A DNA stretch of 64,000 nt. Origin: Thorsellia kenyensis (GTDB taxonomy: Bacteria > Pseudomonadota > Gammaproteobacteria > Enterobacterales > Thorselliaceae). The stretch covers positions 1 to 64,000 of the forward strand of contig NZ_JBHLXE010000038.1 in the NCBI RefSeq assembly GCF_042432445.1, given 5' to 3'. Position 1 is the stretch's first letter. Every line of letters begins with the position of its first letter. The notes beneath the pieces are model-generated. The model was given only the letters and a program-made list of their open reading frames with translations. It ran no database searches and was not told the origin of the DNA. A program made the translations under genes and the position numbers. Below are positions 1 through 8,136 of this stretch, piece by piece.

Positions 1-161
1 AGAACTAACAGGCATAACCAGAGAAAAAATTATCGTGGGGTATGCACTTATGTCTTGAATTCACCAATTTTTAATTACCGAATTCGTAAAAAGATAAATC
101 ATACAATTTTTTAGAGGATGTCTTTTTTTTGAAAATGAAATTGTGGGCCTCAGATTAGGGG

Positions 162-202
162 TTATAAAAATTAGAAGGCTATAAAATAAATTATAGCCTT
201 CT
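162..202 (-). terminator. Intrinsic terminator of the lipoprotein gene
   Basis: A perfect 12-bp inverted repeat (AGAAGGCTATAA at 173-184, TTATAGCCTTCT at 191-202) has a 6-nt loop. Read on the minus strand it lies 19 nt past the stop of the lipoprotein gene and is followed by AATTTTTA, a short U tract. This is the expected architecture of a Rho-independent terminator. Confidence 0.7.
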
Positions 203-220
203 GCAGAAAGTCAATTTCTT

Positions 221-1351
221 TCAACTAAAACGATTGTGGTATGTTGAAAATAAACCTTGTATCAGCATGATTTGTTTCATACCAAAGGGAGCCTGTTCAA
301 TGTATTTTGCGAAGTTTTTTTGATTTTCAGAATCATTTTTATAAGCTCTAACTTCTTGTTCTAAATCGTCTATCTCCTCTTTTAAATTGCGATAAGATCT
401 TAGTGCTGTTACCTCTAAATCAGCTGCATTTTTACTTATTTCGTCTATTATTATGTTAATTTGTTGACTATATTGCGCGTCAAAAGTTTCTTTTTTTTGC
501 CATAAAGCTTTGAACTCGGGAGTATCATGATAGTTATCCTTTTTGGTTATTTCATTAAAATCGATTTCAAATTGTTTATTAAATTCGATTCCTTCACGAT
601 AAATTTCACTGTTTTCGAGTTGTTCTTTTTCTAATTGACTTATGTAATTGGTAAAATCATCTTCCCCTGTGAATTCTTTACCATTAACTGGGGTATTCTT
701 CCAGAAATTTTCCAGCTGAATTTTCAAATCAGCTATTTTTTGTATTTTATTCTCAATTTCAGGTTTTTCTGCTAAAAGTCTTTTAGATCTAATTTCATAT
801 GTCTTTTTTTCGTTTTGCATAAATGCATTAAAATCATTTTCAAATGAAGTTGGATTGAAAATAATTACATTCAAATTGTGATCTTCTCCCGCTTCCTTAA
901 AATTATCAATAGCTACACCAAAAAATAAATTTTTTACTAAATGGAGATCAAAGTCTTCAAGTCTAAAGTTAATTAGATTCATGGATGATACAGGTGTACC
1001 AATGATAAGTTCTTGCTTCTTAATGTCATCAGTATTTTTAGGCTCAGTTATCAATAGGGAAAACTCAGCTTTGTCGCCTGCATTGGCAATTTTTTTTATA
1101 TAAATAGAGTGGGGACTAATAACTTTTAATATTCTATAGGCATCATGCTTGAGTTTGATTTCACCTTCGGTTTCATAAATTATGCCATCAGTACCCTCAA
1201 ATTTGTTTTTAACACTTAATGAGTCAATTTCAACTGAGGGGTAGCTTTTAGAAAATGATTCATTCAATTGTTTTATATCCAGAGGATTTGAATCGCATGC
1301 ACTTAATAAAAAGCAAATGCTAGAGATGAGGAGTAATTTGTTTTTTTTCAT
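221..1351 (-). CDS. Putative outer- or inner-membrane lipoprotein with coiled-coil C-terminal half
   Basis: I do not recognise the family. The protein (376 aa from the chosen start) opens with a lipoprotein signal peptide, MKKNKLLLIS..., ending in the lipobox LLSAC, so Cys is the predicted lipidated residue and the mature protein is periplasm-facing. An in-frame ATG 63 bases upstream (1414) would bury this signal behind 21 extra residues. The start at 1351 has an AGGGA ribosome site 9-10 bases upstream, so I chose it. The first half looks like a folded beta-rich domain. The second half is rich in Glu, Lys, Gln and Ile, with heptad-like stretches (for example around LEKEQLENSEIYREG and LKEEIDDLEQEV) suggesting a coiled coil. 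It is monocistronic, with its own terminator downstream. The signal peptide call is firm; the function is unknown. Confidence 0.75.
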   Translation of the reverse strand: MKKNKLLLISSICFLLSACDSNPLDIKQLNESFSKSYPSVEIDSLSVKNKFEGTDGIIYETEGEIKLKHDAYRILKVISPHSIYIKKIANAGDKAEFSLLITEPKNTDDIKKQELIIGTPVSSMNLINFRLEDFDLHLVKNLFFGVAIDNFKEAGEDHNLNVIIFNPTSFENDFNAFMQNEKKTYEIRSKRLLAEKPEIENKIQKIADLKIQLENFWKNTPVNGKEFTGEDDFTNYISQLEKEQLENSEIYREGIEFNKQFEIDFNEITKKDNYHDTPEFKALWQKKETFDAQYSQQINIIIDEISKNAADLEVTALRSYRNLKEEIDDLEQEVRAYKNDSENQKNFAKYIEQAPFGMKQIMLIQGLFSTYHNRFS

Positions 1352-1659
1352 AGAAAAATCCCTGACAAGAATAGGTAATTTATAAATAGGTATGCTTTCA
1401 CTTTGTATAAGCATCAGTAAGCAGAATCAGTTAATAAAATTATTATAAACTATTGGGAAATGTTTGGACAAAAAAATTATTAAGTAATAAGTAATAATTA
1501 ATAAGTAATAAGTGATTAGTGATTAGTGATTAGTATTAATTAGTAATGGTCAAAAATTTTAACTGCGCTCAAATTCTAATTAAAATAATCTATGAAAATA
1601 GAACCCAAATAGCCACTCTAAATTTTTGAACCATTATCTTAACATCCTTACACTGTATA
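1352..1659. other. Intergenic gap with heptamer repeats
   Basis: This 308-base gap upstream of the lipoprotein gene holds no convincing gene. It contains the tandem heptamer block described separately (1481-1546) and AT-rich sequence on either side. I see no clear terminator for the convergently placed ZIP gene. Confidence 0.5.
1481..1546. repeat. Tandem heptamer block (AGTAATA-like and GTGATTA)
   Basis: The block contains imperfect copies of TAAGTAA followed by three perfect tandem copies of GTGATTA at 1512-1518, 1519-1525 and 1526-1532, then a decayed copy. It lies between the lipoprotein and ZIP genes. Its 7-bp period matches the other heptamer arrays in the window (11411 and 46001). Confidence 0.75.
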
Positions 1660-2394
1660 TTAGTGTATTGCATAGGCAGTTATAAATCCTAAGACAAAAA
1701 CTAATCCAGTCCAATCATGTGTTGTCTCAAAGGCTTCAATTATCATACTATCAACAACCATGCAAAGAATAGCTCCAGCAGAAAATGCTATAATAAAACC
1801 TAAAATCATGGGATTCACATCGTGTAAAAATAAAGGGGCTGCCGCTGCTGATAAAGAGCACACCAGAGCAATTCCCCCCCACAAACAAAATATTTGACTT
1901 GCTGATTTTCCTGACTGTTTCATACTACTTGCACTACTGAGTCCTTCTGGAAGGTTAGATAAAAAAATAGCGATTAACAGTACATGACTGAGTTCTCCCC
2001 CGTCTAAAAATCCCAGGCCTAAGCTGAGTGATTCTGGTATACCATCCAGTAAAGCTCCTATGGCTAATAGAAGAGCAATGTTTGAGTTAGGTGAATTTGA
2101 TTTTTTGCTCGCGTTTCTTTTTTGAATAAGACTTAAGGATTTACCAGCTAAAATGAACACAATTGTACCTAAGAAGAGACCCAATAGAACAATAGCAGTG
2201 CTTGCTAGATGACGAGCTTCAGGTATTTGTGAAAAGCAAACGGCAGCAATTAAAACCCCGCTACCATAAGACAAACTTGTTGCGATTATTTTTTTTGAAA
2301 AATTTAAAAAATATCCTAAAGAAGCGCCAATGACTAAACTACTTGCACTTAAAAGCCCAAATGACAATGCCTTTAGTATGATTGCTGCGTCCAT
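1660..2394 (-). CDS. ZIP-family metal cation permease
   Basis: A 244-aa polytopic inner-membrane protein with about seven or eight hydrophobic segments. It carries the two diagnostic ZIP signatures: DGIPESLSLGLG in the TM4 region (about residue 117) and SNLPEGLSSA in the TM5 region (about residue 145), which resemble the HNxPEG-type metal-binding helices of ZIP transporters. A short basic, Ser/Asn-rich loop (about residues 92-106) corresponds to the cytoplasmic loop before TM4. The likely role is uptake of a divalent metal such as zinc; the substrate cannot be read from sequence. In TM4 the usual His is replaced by Asp (LLDGIPE), a variation seen in some bacterial ZIP-like proteins. It stands alone on the minus strand, divergent from cstA. 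Confidence 0.8.
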   Translation of the reverse strand: MDAAIILKALSFGLLSASSLVIGASLGYFLNFSKKIIATSLSYGSGVLIAAVCFSQIPEARHLASTAIVLLGLFLGTIVFILAGKSLSLIQKRNASKKSNSPNSNIALLLAIGALLDGIPESLSLGLGFLDGGELSHVLLIAIFLSNLPEGLSSASSMKQSGKSASQIFCLWGGIALVCSLSAAAAPLFLHDVNPMILGFIIAFSAGAILCMVVDSMIIEAFETTHDWTGLVFVLGFITAYAIH

Positions 2395-2468
2395 TTATTT
2401 ATACCTTTTCCCCAAAGTTTAAAATCAATTCAGTATACCGTTGAAACCTGGAATTTATACATTAAAAA

Positions 2469-2484
2469 TTTGATGTGCTTCACA
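2469..2484. promoter_or_regulatory. Candidate CRP-binding site in the ZIP/cstA divergent gap
   Basis: TTTGA-N6-TCACA with A/T-rich flanks (AAA before, AAATTT after) is one mismatch from the CRP core TGTGA-N6-TCACA. cstA is CRP-activated in E. coli, which makes the site plausible, but it lies about 275 bases from cstA and only 75 bases from the ZIP start, so the target is uncertain. Confidence 0.4.
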
Positions 2485-2590
2485 AATTTACGATTATGAT
2501 AAGATTTTATTTTCACTAATGGATACGAGATTTGGATAAATGATGCCATAATGAAATGGCTATTTAACTGATTTTTTAACTTTTCGATAA

Positions 2591-2617
2591 TTGTATAAAA
2601 CCCAGTTGTATAAAACC
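2591..2617. repeat. 12-bp direct repeat upstream of cstA
   Basis: TTGTATAAAACC occurs at 2591-2602 and again at 2606-2617, a 15-bp period. Spaced identical 12-mers upstream of a promoter resemble a tandem activator or repressor site. Confidence 0.6.
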
Positions 2618-2661
2618 AAGCATTTGAAGCTCCCTTTGAAATAAACTCAAAATAACAAAGG

Positions 2662-2670
2662 TGCTAGAAT
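2662..2670 (+). promoter_or_regulatory. Candidate extended -10 promoter of cstA
   Basis: TGCTAGAAT is an extended -10 (TGn followed by TAGAAT). The nearest good -35, TTGAAA at 2636-2641, is 23 bases away, too far for a standard spacer, so the promoter would rely on the extended -10 or an activator. Confidence 0.35.
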
Positions 2671-2698
2671 GTATTCAATTTAGAAGTCTGTTCATATT

Positions 2699-2714
2699 AA
2701 GTGTCATGACACTT
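2699..2714. promoter_or_regulatory. 16-bp perfect palindrome (operator-like) before cstA
   Basis: AAGTGTCATGACACTT is a perfect palindrome 43 bases before the cstA start codon and about 30 bases after the candidate -10. Its position suits a repressor operator in the 5' leader. No regulator gene is adjacent. Confidence 0.5.
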
Positions 2715-2757
2715 GAAAAACCTAAAAATCTAAGAATTTTTTTACGGAGCATTTATT

Positions 2758-4272
2758 ATGTATACATTTATTGGTGGTATCTTCTTGCTCATCATAGGAT
2801 ATTATACCTATGGAAAGTTTGTAGAAAAAGTTTTTGGGCCTAAAGAGAGACCGACTCCTGCTTTTACAAACAGTGATGGTGTGGATTATGTACCTATGAA
2901 CACAGCTAAAAATTCACTTATACAGCTGTTAAATATTGCGGGTGTTGGACCTATTTTTGGACCAATAATTGGTGCTTTATATGGGCCCGTTGCATTTATA
3001 TGGATTGTTCTAGGGTGTATTTTAGCAGGCGGTGTCCATGATTATTTAACAGGGATGATTTCCATTCGTAATCGAGGAGCTCATTTACCAGAACTTGCTG
3101 AAAAGTTTTTGGGTAAAGCTATGCGTCATATCGTAAATGCCTTTGCTTTATTATTGCTAATACTTGTTGGTACAGTTTTTGTGACTGCACCAGGTAAACT
3201 GCTTTATGATTTAATGGATAATAAAATTCCTTACGCCCTAATTGTCAGTGTCATTTTTATCTATTATATTTTAGCTACACTATTGCCAGTGGATAAGATC
3301 ATTGGTCGTTTTTATCCTTTTTTTGGTGCTTTACTAGTGATAAGTGCAATTGGAATAGGTATTGGGCTTATCATTACAGGGGAAGCCAAAAATATTCCTG
3401 AACTCAGTGTTGAGAATATGCATCCAAATGGCTTAGCTATTTTTCCTTTGTTATTTTTGACCATTTCCTGCGGAGCTTTGTCTGGTTTTCATGCAACCCA
3501 ATCGCCTATCATTTCAAGGACAACTCAACATGAGTTTCAAGGTCGTAAAATATTTTATGGCATGATGATTGCTGAAGGCATTATTGCGATGATTTGGGCT
3601 GCGGCAGCAATGGCAATGTTTTATGAACCTAATGCTCCATTTGGTCAAGGATTATTAAACTTAATCAATGAAGGAACTCCATCACTTGTTGTGAGTAAAG
3701 TTGCTGTGACTATGCTGGGTGGCATTGGCGGTACGCTAGCAATACTAGGCGTTATCATCCTACCAATTACATCAGGTGATACTGCTTTTAGAAGCGCTAG
3801 AATGATAGTCGCAGATTATCTAAAAATCTCACAAGTGGCCATCGCAAAAAGGCTTTATATTGCTATTCCTTTGTTTGCTATTTCAGTTATCTTGCTCCAA
3901 ATTGACTTTGATATTTTATGGAGATACTTCTCTTGGGCAAATCAATCTACTGCCGTGATTGCGCTTTTTGTCGGAGCTATGTATCTTTATATTGGTGGCA
4001 AAAATTATTGGATAGCCTTACTGCCAGGCGCATTTATGTTGATGGCTATTATTACTTATATTTTGCAAGAAAAAATTGGCTTCGGCTTACCTAGAGACAT
4101 ATCATTAATTTCCTCAACAATTCTAAGTGCGGTCATTATCGCTCTTTTTTTCTGGCAGGCTAAACGCCAAAAATTAGCGAATACTCCTTTAGAAGAAGAT
4201 ATTTCGCATTGGGATGGTAAACCTGTTGGTGGATATGCTTTTAATTGCAAAGGTGGAGTCGCTGCTGAATAA
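2758..4272 (+). CDS. cstA: CstA-family carbon starvation permease (short form)
   Basis: A 504-aa polytopic membrane protein with the CstA signature region near the N terminus: NSDGVDYVPMNTAKNSL, then HDYLTGMISIRNRGAHLPEL (about residues 93-112), and a C-terminal 5TM CstA domain. E. coli CstA is about 700 aa and takes up peptides or pyruvate; this is the compact family form of about 480-510 aa found in many bacteria. The expected role is import of pyruvate or small peptides during carbon limitation; the substrate is not determined here. ATG at 2758 is preceded by ACGGAGC. An overlapping frame beginning at 2661 is a shadow. Upstream lie a palindrome and a CRP-like site, downstream a clear terminator, so the gene is probably monocistronic. 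Confidence 0.88.
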   Translation: MYTFIGGIFLLIIGYYTYGKFVEKVFGPKERPTPAFTNSDGVDYVPMNTAKNSLIQLLNIAGVGPIFGPIIGALYGPVAFIWIVLGCILAGGVHDYLTGMISIRNRGAHLPELAEKFLGKAMRHIVNAFALLLLILVGTVFVTAPGKLLYDLMDNKIPYALIVSVIFIYYILATLLPVDKIIGRFYPFFGALLVISAIGIGIGLIITGEAKNIPELSVENMHPNGLAIFPLLFLTISCGALSGFHATQSPIISRTTQHEFQGRKIFYGMMIAEGIIAMIWAAAAMAMFYEPNAPFGQGLLNLINEGTPSLVVSKVAVTMLGGIGGTLAILGVIILPITSGDTAFRSARMIVADYLKISQVAIAKRLYIAIPLFAISVILLQIDFDILWRYFSWANQSTAVIALFVGAMYLYIGGKNYWIALLPGAFMLMAIITYILQEKIGFGLPRDISLISSTILSAVIIALFFWQAKRQKLANTPLEEDISHWDGKPVGGYAFNCKGGVAAE

Positions 4273-4347
4273 ACTAATATTCTTAAGTTTAATTTAAAAA
4301 CTTTTTTGTTTTGTAAGTTTCTATGAGTTTTCTTGCTGTTTCCTATC

Positions 4348-4387
4348 AAAAAGCCTAGTGATAAAAACATTTATTAGGCTTTTTTTA
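4348..4387 (+). terminator. Intrinsic terminator after cstA
   Basis: AAAAAGCCTA (4348-4357) pairs with TAGGCTTTTT (4375-4384), and the inner loop also offers ATAAA/TTTAT pairing. The T run continues to 4387. The A-run/T-run symmetry suggests it could also work on the opposite strand. Confidence 0.8.
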
Positions 4388-4583
4388 TTTGTAGGTAATA
4401 AGTAAATTTATATTTTTTTAGTACTTCTCCACTCTTTTTCCTTTTCCGCTGAGCTCCGGTCATTTTTTTATTTTTCCCAAAGTATCTTTACATATGCCTT
4501 GAAAATACTGCATTTGTTTATTTTCCTATATTTTTTCAAATAAAAAGATTGAAATATTAAGTAGAGTACAAAAAATATTTTTA

Positions 4584-4612
4584 TTGAAATTAAACATTAT
4601 TTACTATGTAAA
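4584..4612 (+). promoter_or_regulatory. Candidate promoter of the Ig-like exported protein gene
   Basis: TTGAAA at 4584-4589, a 17-bp spacer, and TGTAAA at 4607-4612 (4 of 6 to TATAAT). It would give a 5' leader of roughly 190 bases before the ATG at 4808. In such AT-rich DNA chance matches are common. Confidence 0.3.
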
Positions 4613-4807
4613 ATATTTTGAATTGTATAGGAAATGTAAGTTTATTTAATGAATGATGCATTTTAAATATAAATAGCTTTTAATAAACATCTAGGAATTA
4701 TAAGTTATTGATAATGAATGTTTATCCGAAAGGGTTATCTAAAGATATTTATACATACTTACCAAGGAATAAATGGCTTTTAAAAACTATAAAGGAGGAT
4801 AGGTTAA

Positions 4808-6517
4808 ATGTATAAGGTGAATAGATTATGGATATTTTGGGCTTTTTTCTGTTTATCAGGCCAGAGCATCGCATCCATAGATAAGGGATCAACAGATAAA
4901 ACAGCTCCTATTATCGGAGCTCCACCTTACATGAAGTCCGTAACAGGGATTCAAGACATTGAGGATACATATGCTTTTGATAGCCAGTGGAATCCTATTA
5001 CTTATGTTAATGCGATGCTTCACGTCCCAACTTCATTTTGCATACAAGAGAACTCTTCAGCCATCGCGGAGTTCTCGCAAAATGACTATTTAGGAAATAA
5101 TATAAGTTCAGGTAATTTTGATCTAAGCCAAATAAATACAGTTCAATTTGTGTTTGGTGACAGGGACGGAGATATCTGCGCTTTTGATGAGTCACATGAG
5201 GTAGAGTGGTATATCTTAGATAATGGTAACAAGGCTTGGGAATCAATAACAAGTTGGGATGACTTAAGCAAAACGCTCATTGATAATGAGCGTTTTCCTG
5301 GCAGTATACTACCACCTTCGAGCACAACATTCTCTAAATATTCACAAAGGCTTGTCATCCCTGAAAGTGCATTAAATAAACGCATTGGATTTATTTACAC
5401 CCCAAAATCTAAAGTGGGAACACCTAATACAGGTCCTGACATTAAAGTATGGGATTTGAACTTTTCCTTTGGTCAGCACATGAATTTGGAAGCTGGTATT
5501 ATAGATGAATCAAATGTTGGATTCAAAATCAAAAAGATTGATTACCACGCCGGTGGTGGCATCGTTTACCCTAAATTAAATAAGCCATCTATTGATAATT
5601 TATTTATTGAAGGCAAATTTATGCCAGGAGAAACACTCAAAGCCAGCTATGAGTTTAAATCAAATAACACTTTGGGAGCAGAGGAAATGTCTCGATTTTG
5701 GTGGGAGGTAGATGAGCAAAAAGAGGAAATTACTCTAGATAATACCAATTATACTTTGACTCCACTTTCTAACATAATAACAGATAAAGAGATGGGGAAA
5801 ATCATTTTTGTTACTGTCTTACCTATATTGAAAACCCAGAATGATCTATTTGTTGTAGGAAATGCTGTCACAACATCTACGGTTGCTGAAGGTAATAATG
5901 TAAAGCATTTGCCGTACATCCGAAATTTAAACATAGAGCCGTTGAAAATAAATAATATAGCTTCTGCTACTTATAACTATAATTATTTTGGTGCAGATGG
6001 CAGCATTGACTCATCTGATTATACATGGGAAATGTTTGGAAGAAATGGCAATTTAGAATATAGTCAGTCATGGACGGTTACCCAGAGTGGCAGAATTGAT
6101 AATGGTCCGGAACTTAAGCTAGCGGATGCGGGAAAACTTATGCGCATTACTATGTTACCTAAAACCAGTTTAGGAGTGACAGGTACAACCGTTTCATCTG
6201 AACAAAATATTGAAAGTCTTCTCTATCTTAATATGGTTCCCCCTTCAGATAGTTTGAAAATAGGTGGAGGCAAATTTATTAGCTTCAGAGTAGTAGCTCA
6301 ATATTGGGATTACTTTACAGATGTAACAAAAATAGGACAATGGAAGTCCTTAGACAGCGATGTACTTATTAATGCCCAGGGTATAGCAACCCTTGCTCCA
6401 ACAGCGAGTGAGAATAAGATTGCTGAAATTGAGTTCACCTATGAAGGAAGAACACAAAAGGCTTTTGTGGAAATATTGTTGCCTGATTCTCAAACTATTG
6501 AAAGTATGGATCAGTAG
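4808..6517 (+). CDS. Secreted protein with Ig-like (invasin/ZirU-type) domains
   Basis: A 569-aa protein with an N-terminal signal peptide (MYKVNRLWIFWAFFCLSG..., likely cut after SIAS) and no other hydrophobic segment, so it is exported. Strand-rich repeats follow. About residues 255-365 and 375-470 look like two Ig-like modules with a shared pattern (GETLKASYEFKSNN... and ASATYNYNYFGADG..., each ending in a ...TxLP strand). The last 90 residues (DVTKIGQWKSLDSDVLIN...) resemble a bacterial Big_2 domain. This is the style of invasin/intimin passenger domains and of the Salmonella ZirS/ZirU secreted proteins. There is no beta-barrel domain in the protein or nearby, so the secretion partner would be elsewhere. 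It has a very strong ribosome site (AAAGGAGG, 4791-4798). Adhesin-like is an inference; exact function unknown. Confidence 0.65.
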   Translation: MYKVNRLWIFWAFFCLSGQSIASIDKGSTDKTAPIIGAPPYMKSVTGIQDIEDTYAFDSQWNPITYVNAMLHVPTSFCIQENSSAIAEFSQNDYLGNNISSGNFDLSQINTVQFVFGDRDGDICAFDESHEVEWYILDNGNKAWESITSWDDLSKTLIDNERFPGSILPPSSTTFSKYSQRLVIPESALNKRIGFIYTPKSKVGTPNTGPDIKVWDLNFSFGQHMNLEAGIIDESNVGFKIKKIDYHAGGGIVYPKLNKPSIDNLFIEGKFMPGETLKASYEFKSNNTLGAEEMSRFWWEVDEQKEEITLDNTNYTLTPLSNIITDKEMGKIIFVTVLPILKTQNDLFVVGNAVTTSTVAEGNNVKHLPYIRNLNIEPLKINNIASATYNYNYFGADGSIDSSDYTWEMFGRNGNLEYSQSWTVTQSGRIDNGPELKLADAGKLMRITMLPKTSLGVTGTTVSSEQNIESLLYLNMVPPSDSLKIGGGKFISFRVVAQYWDYFTDVTKIGQWKSLDSDVLINAQGIATLAPTASENKIAEIEFTYEGRTQKAFVEILLPDSQTIESMDQ

Positions 6518-7242
6518 AAAAAAAGAGTCACAAAGCTTATTGAGTAAACAAGACGGATATTTCTATCTATGCATAGTATTTCCAATGTAGTGATGAGCGT
6601 TTAATTTTAATTTAAATAGGTACAATTGCTAAGTTATGTTTCATTCGTGCAGTGATTATCCTTTTTTAGGGATTAAAACGAATGAAACATAACTTCTTAT
6701 TACCTCTTAAAAATCAATAAAATCAAACGCCTAAAGATTTTGTGGCGATAGAAATTGATGTAAAGGTTTCTAAAAACTATAGCTATGGTATGAATTAAGA
6801 CAGGTCAAAATGCTCGTTACGTCGTCAGGCTTGGGGAAGCAGATCCCCCTATGATTGACTTCGCTTCAAAAAAACACCTTAAATGTGAGTAATATCAATT
6901 TTTTACCCGTTTAGGTCTTAATTGTTGATTTAGTCAGTAGAGAAAATAATACTCAAAAGATAATGAGAGTGTTTTTAGAGTGTATGATAACTGTATGAAA
7001 AAATAAATCTGATTGTTGTTACTGAATATTTTCCCATACGGAATGGATAAGAGTATGGAAAAATCAATGATTTTCTTTCAAACGCAAAATTTTTTAGACG
7101 AAATGTTAAATAAAAACTTCTTGGGGGGCGCTTATATTTCATACTTGGTTTATAAGAAAAAGACAGCAATTTGAGGCTATAATTTAACTTCTTGCCTGCT
7201 GCTATCTGCCGTCTATTTCTGTCTAAATTATTGCATACCTAA
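6518..7242. other. Intergenic gap with long inverted repeat; no gene seen
   Basis: The gap contains an 18-bp inverted repeat (6631-6695). A few short open stretches around 6740-6900 and 7040-7170 do not look like recognisable proteins. The region may contain gene debris, but nothing I can name. Confidence 0.5.
6631..6695. repeat. 18-bp perfect inverted repeat
   Basis: AAGTTATGTTTCATTCGT at 6631-6648 is perfectly complementary to 6678-6695, with a 29-nt spacer that contains a further imperfect TATCC/GGATTA pairing. It begins 113 bases after the stop of the Ig-like protein gene. No T tract follows, so it is not a standard terminator; it may be a stability hairpin or a protein-binding dyad. Confidence 0.75.
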
Positions 7243-8001
7243 CTAGGGTTTAATTAAGGTCGTTTCATCTGTACATATCGCATCAATGCCTAATTCAAGT
7301 AAGTATTTTGCTCGTTCTAAGTCATTAACTGTATATACAAAAACAAATAACCCTAATGCTTTAATTTCAGCTAAACGCTCAGTAGTAATGAGAGTATGAT
7401 TGAGATGAATGGCTATGATCCCTCCTTCTTTTGTCCTAAGTGGTTCAATGAGTGTTTGCCAATCATTTTTCCATTCATGCATCAAATATCCTAACCATAA
7501 CTTAGGTTGAGCGTTTTTAACTGCAATTAGCGTGTCAATCGAAAATGAAGAAATTAACGGAGGAAGTGAATGATCTTTGAATAAATTGACAACTTGATCG
7601 GCAATTATTTTTCCTGTGTACTCATCAAGCCCATTTGCAGGTTTAATTTCGATATTGACAGCTAAGTCTAGTTTTTTGGTACACTTAGCGATATCGCCTA
7701 AAGTGGGTATAGGTTCACCTTTAAAGGCTTCACTATGCCATAAACCGGCATCTAACTTGCTCAATGTATGCCATGACGTCTCTGATGCTAATGCCTTTAA
7801 ATTAGCCGTTCTTTCTAGGCTATCATCATGTAACAAGAATGCTACATCATCAGCTGAGAGTGTAACATCAAATTCAACCATTTTGTGACCTTGTTTGGCG
7901 CCTAACTCCATTGCAGCAAGAGTATTTTCAGGAGCATGCTTACCCGCACCTCTGTGCGCAACAACCTTTGGGAAGGGCCAGTGAATACCATTAAATTCCA
8001 T
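7243..8001 (-). CDS. ugpQ: Glycerophosphodiester phosphodiesterase, cytosolic
   Basis: The 252-aa protein (E. coli UgpQ is 247 aa) hydrolyses glycerophosphodiesters imported by the Ugp transporter to sn-glycerol-3-phosphate plus alcohol. The GDPD TIM-barrel motifs are present: VVAHRGAGKHAPENTLAA (about residues 12-29, catalytic His and Arg), the metal-binding pair in VEFDVTLSADD, then LLHDDSLERT and an IEIKP strand. There is no signal peptide, as expected for the cytosolic enzyme rather than periplasmic GlpQ. It is the last gene of ugpBAECQ, in the same order as E. coli, 135 bases after ugpC. ATG at 8001. Confidence 0.93.
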   Translation of the reverse strand: MEFNGIHWPFPKVVAHRGAGKHAPENTLAAMELGAKQGHKMVEFDVTLSADDVAFLLHDDSLERTANLKALASETSWHTLSKLDAGLWHSEAFKGEPIPTLGDIAKCTKKLDLAVNIEIKPANGLDEYTGKIIADQVVNLFKDHSLPPLISSFSIDTLIAVKNAQPKLWLGYLMHEWKNDWQTLIEPLRTKEGGIIAIHLNHTLITTERLAEIKALGLFVFVYTVNDLERAKYLLELGIDAICTDETTLIKP

Positions 8002-8136
8002 ATTAAAATCCTTATTTGTAAGTATATTATATTAAATAAAACGTGAGTTATGATATAGTTTTACTCTGCGGTAAATGGCTACACCTATTTTTATCATCAC
8101 ACTGTCAGATGTTCAAACAATATTTTGGACGCTTAA

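Larger units (their letters stand above)
4273..4807. other. Intergenic gap: terminator and AT-rich leader
   Basis: The gap holds the cstA terminator (4348-4387) and a candidate promoter (4584-4612). The rest is very AT-rich and I see no gene in it. Confidence 0.6.

Noticed and set aside
6740..6900. Possible decayed gene (short coherent peptide NARYVVRLGEADPP...)
   Set aside because: Only about 25 codons are coherent and no family could be named.
7011..7170. Short plus- and minus-strand frames before ugpQ
   Set aside because: Both are under 65 codons with no ribosome site or family resemblance.
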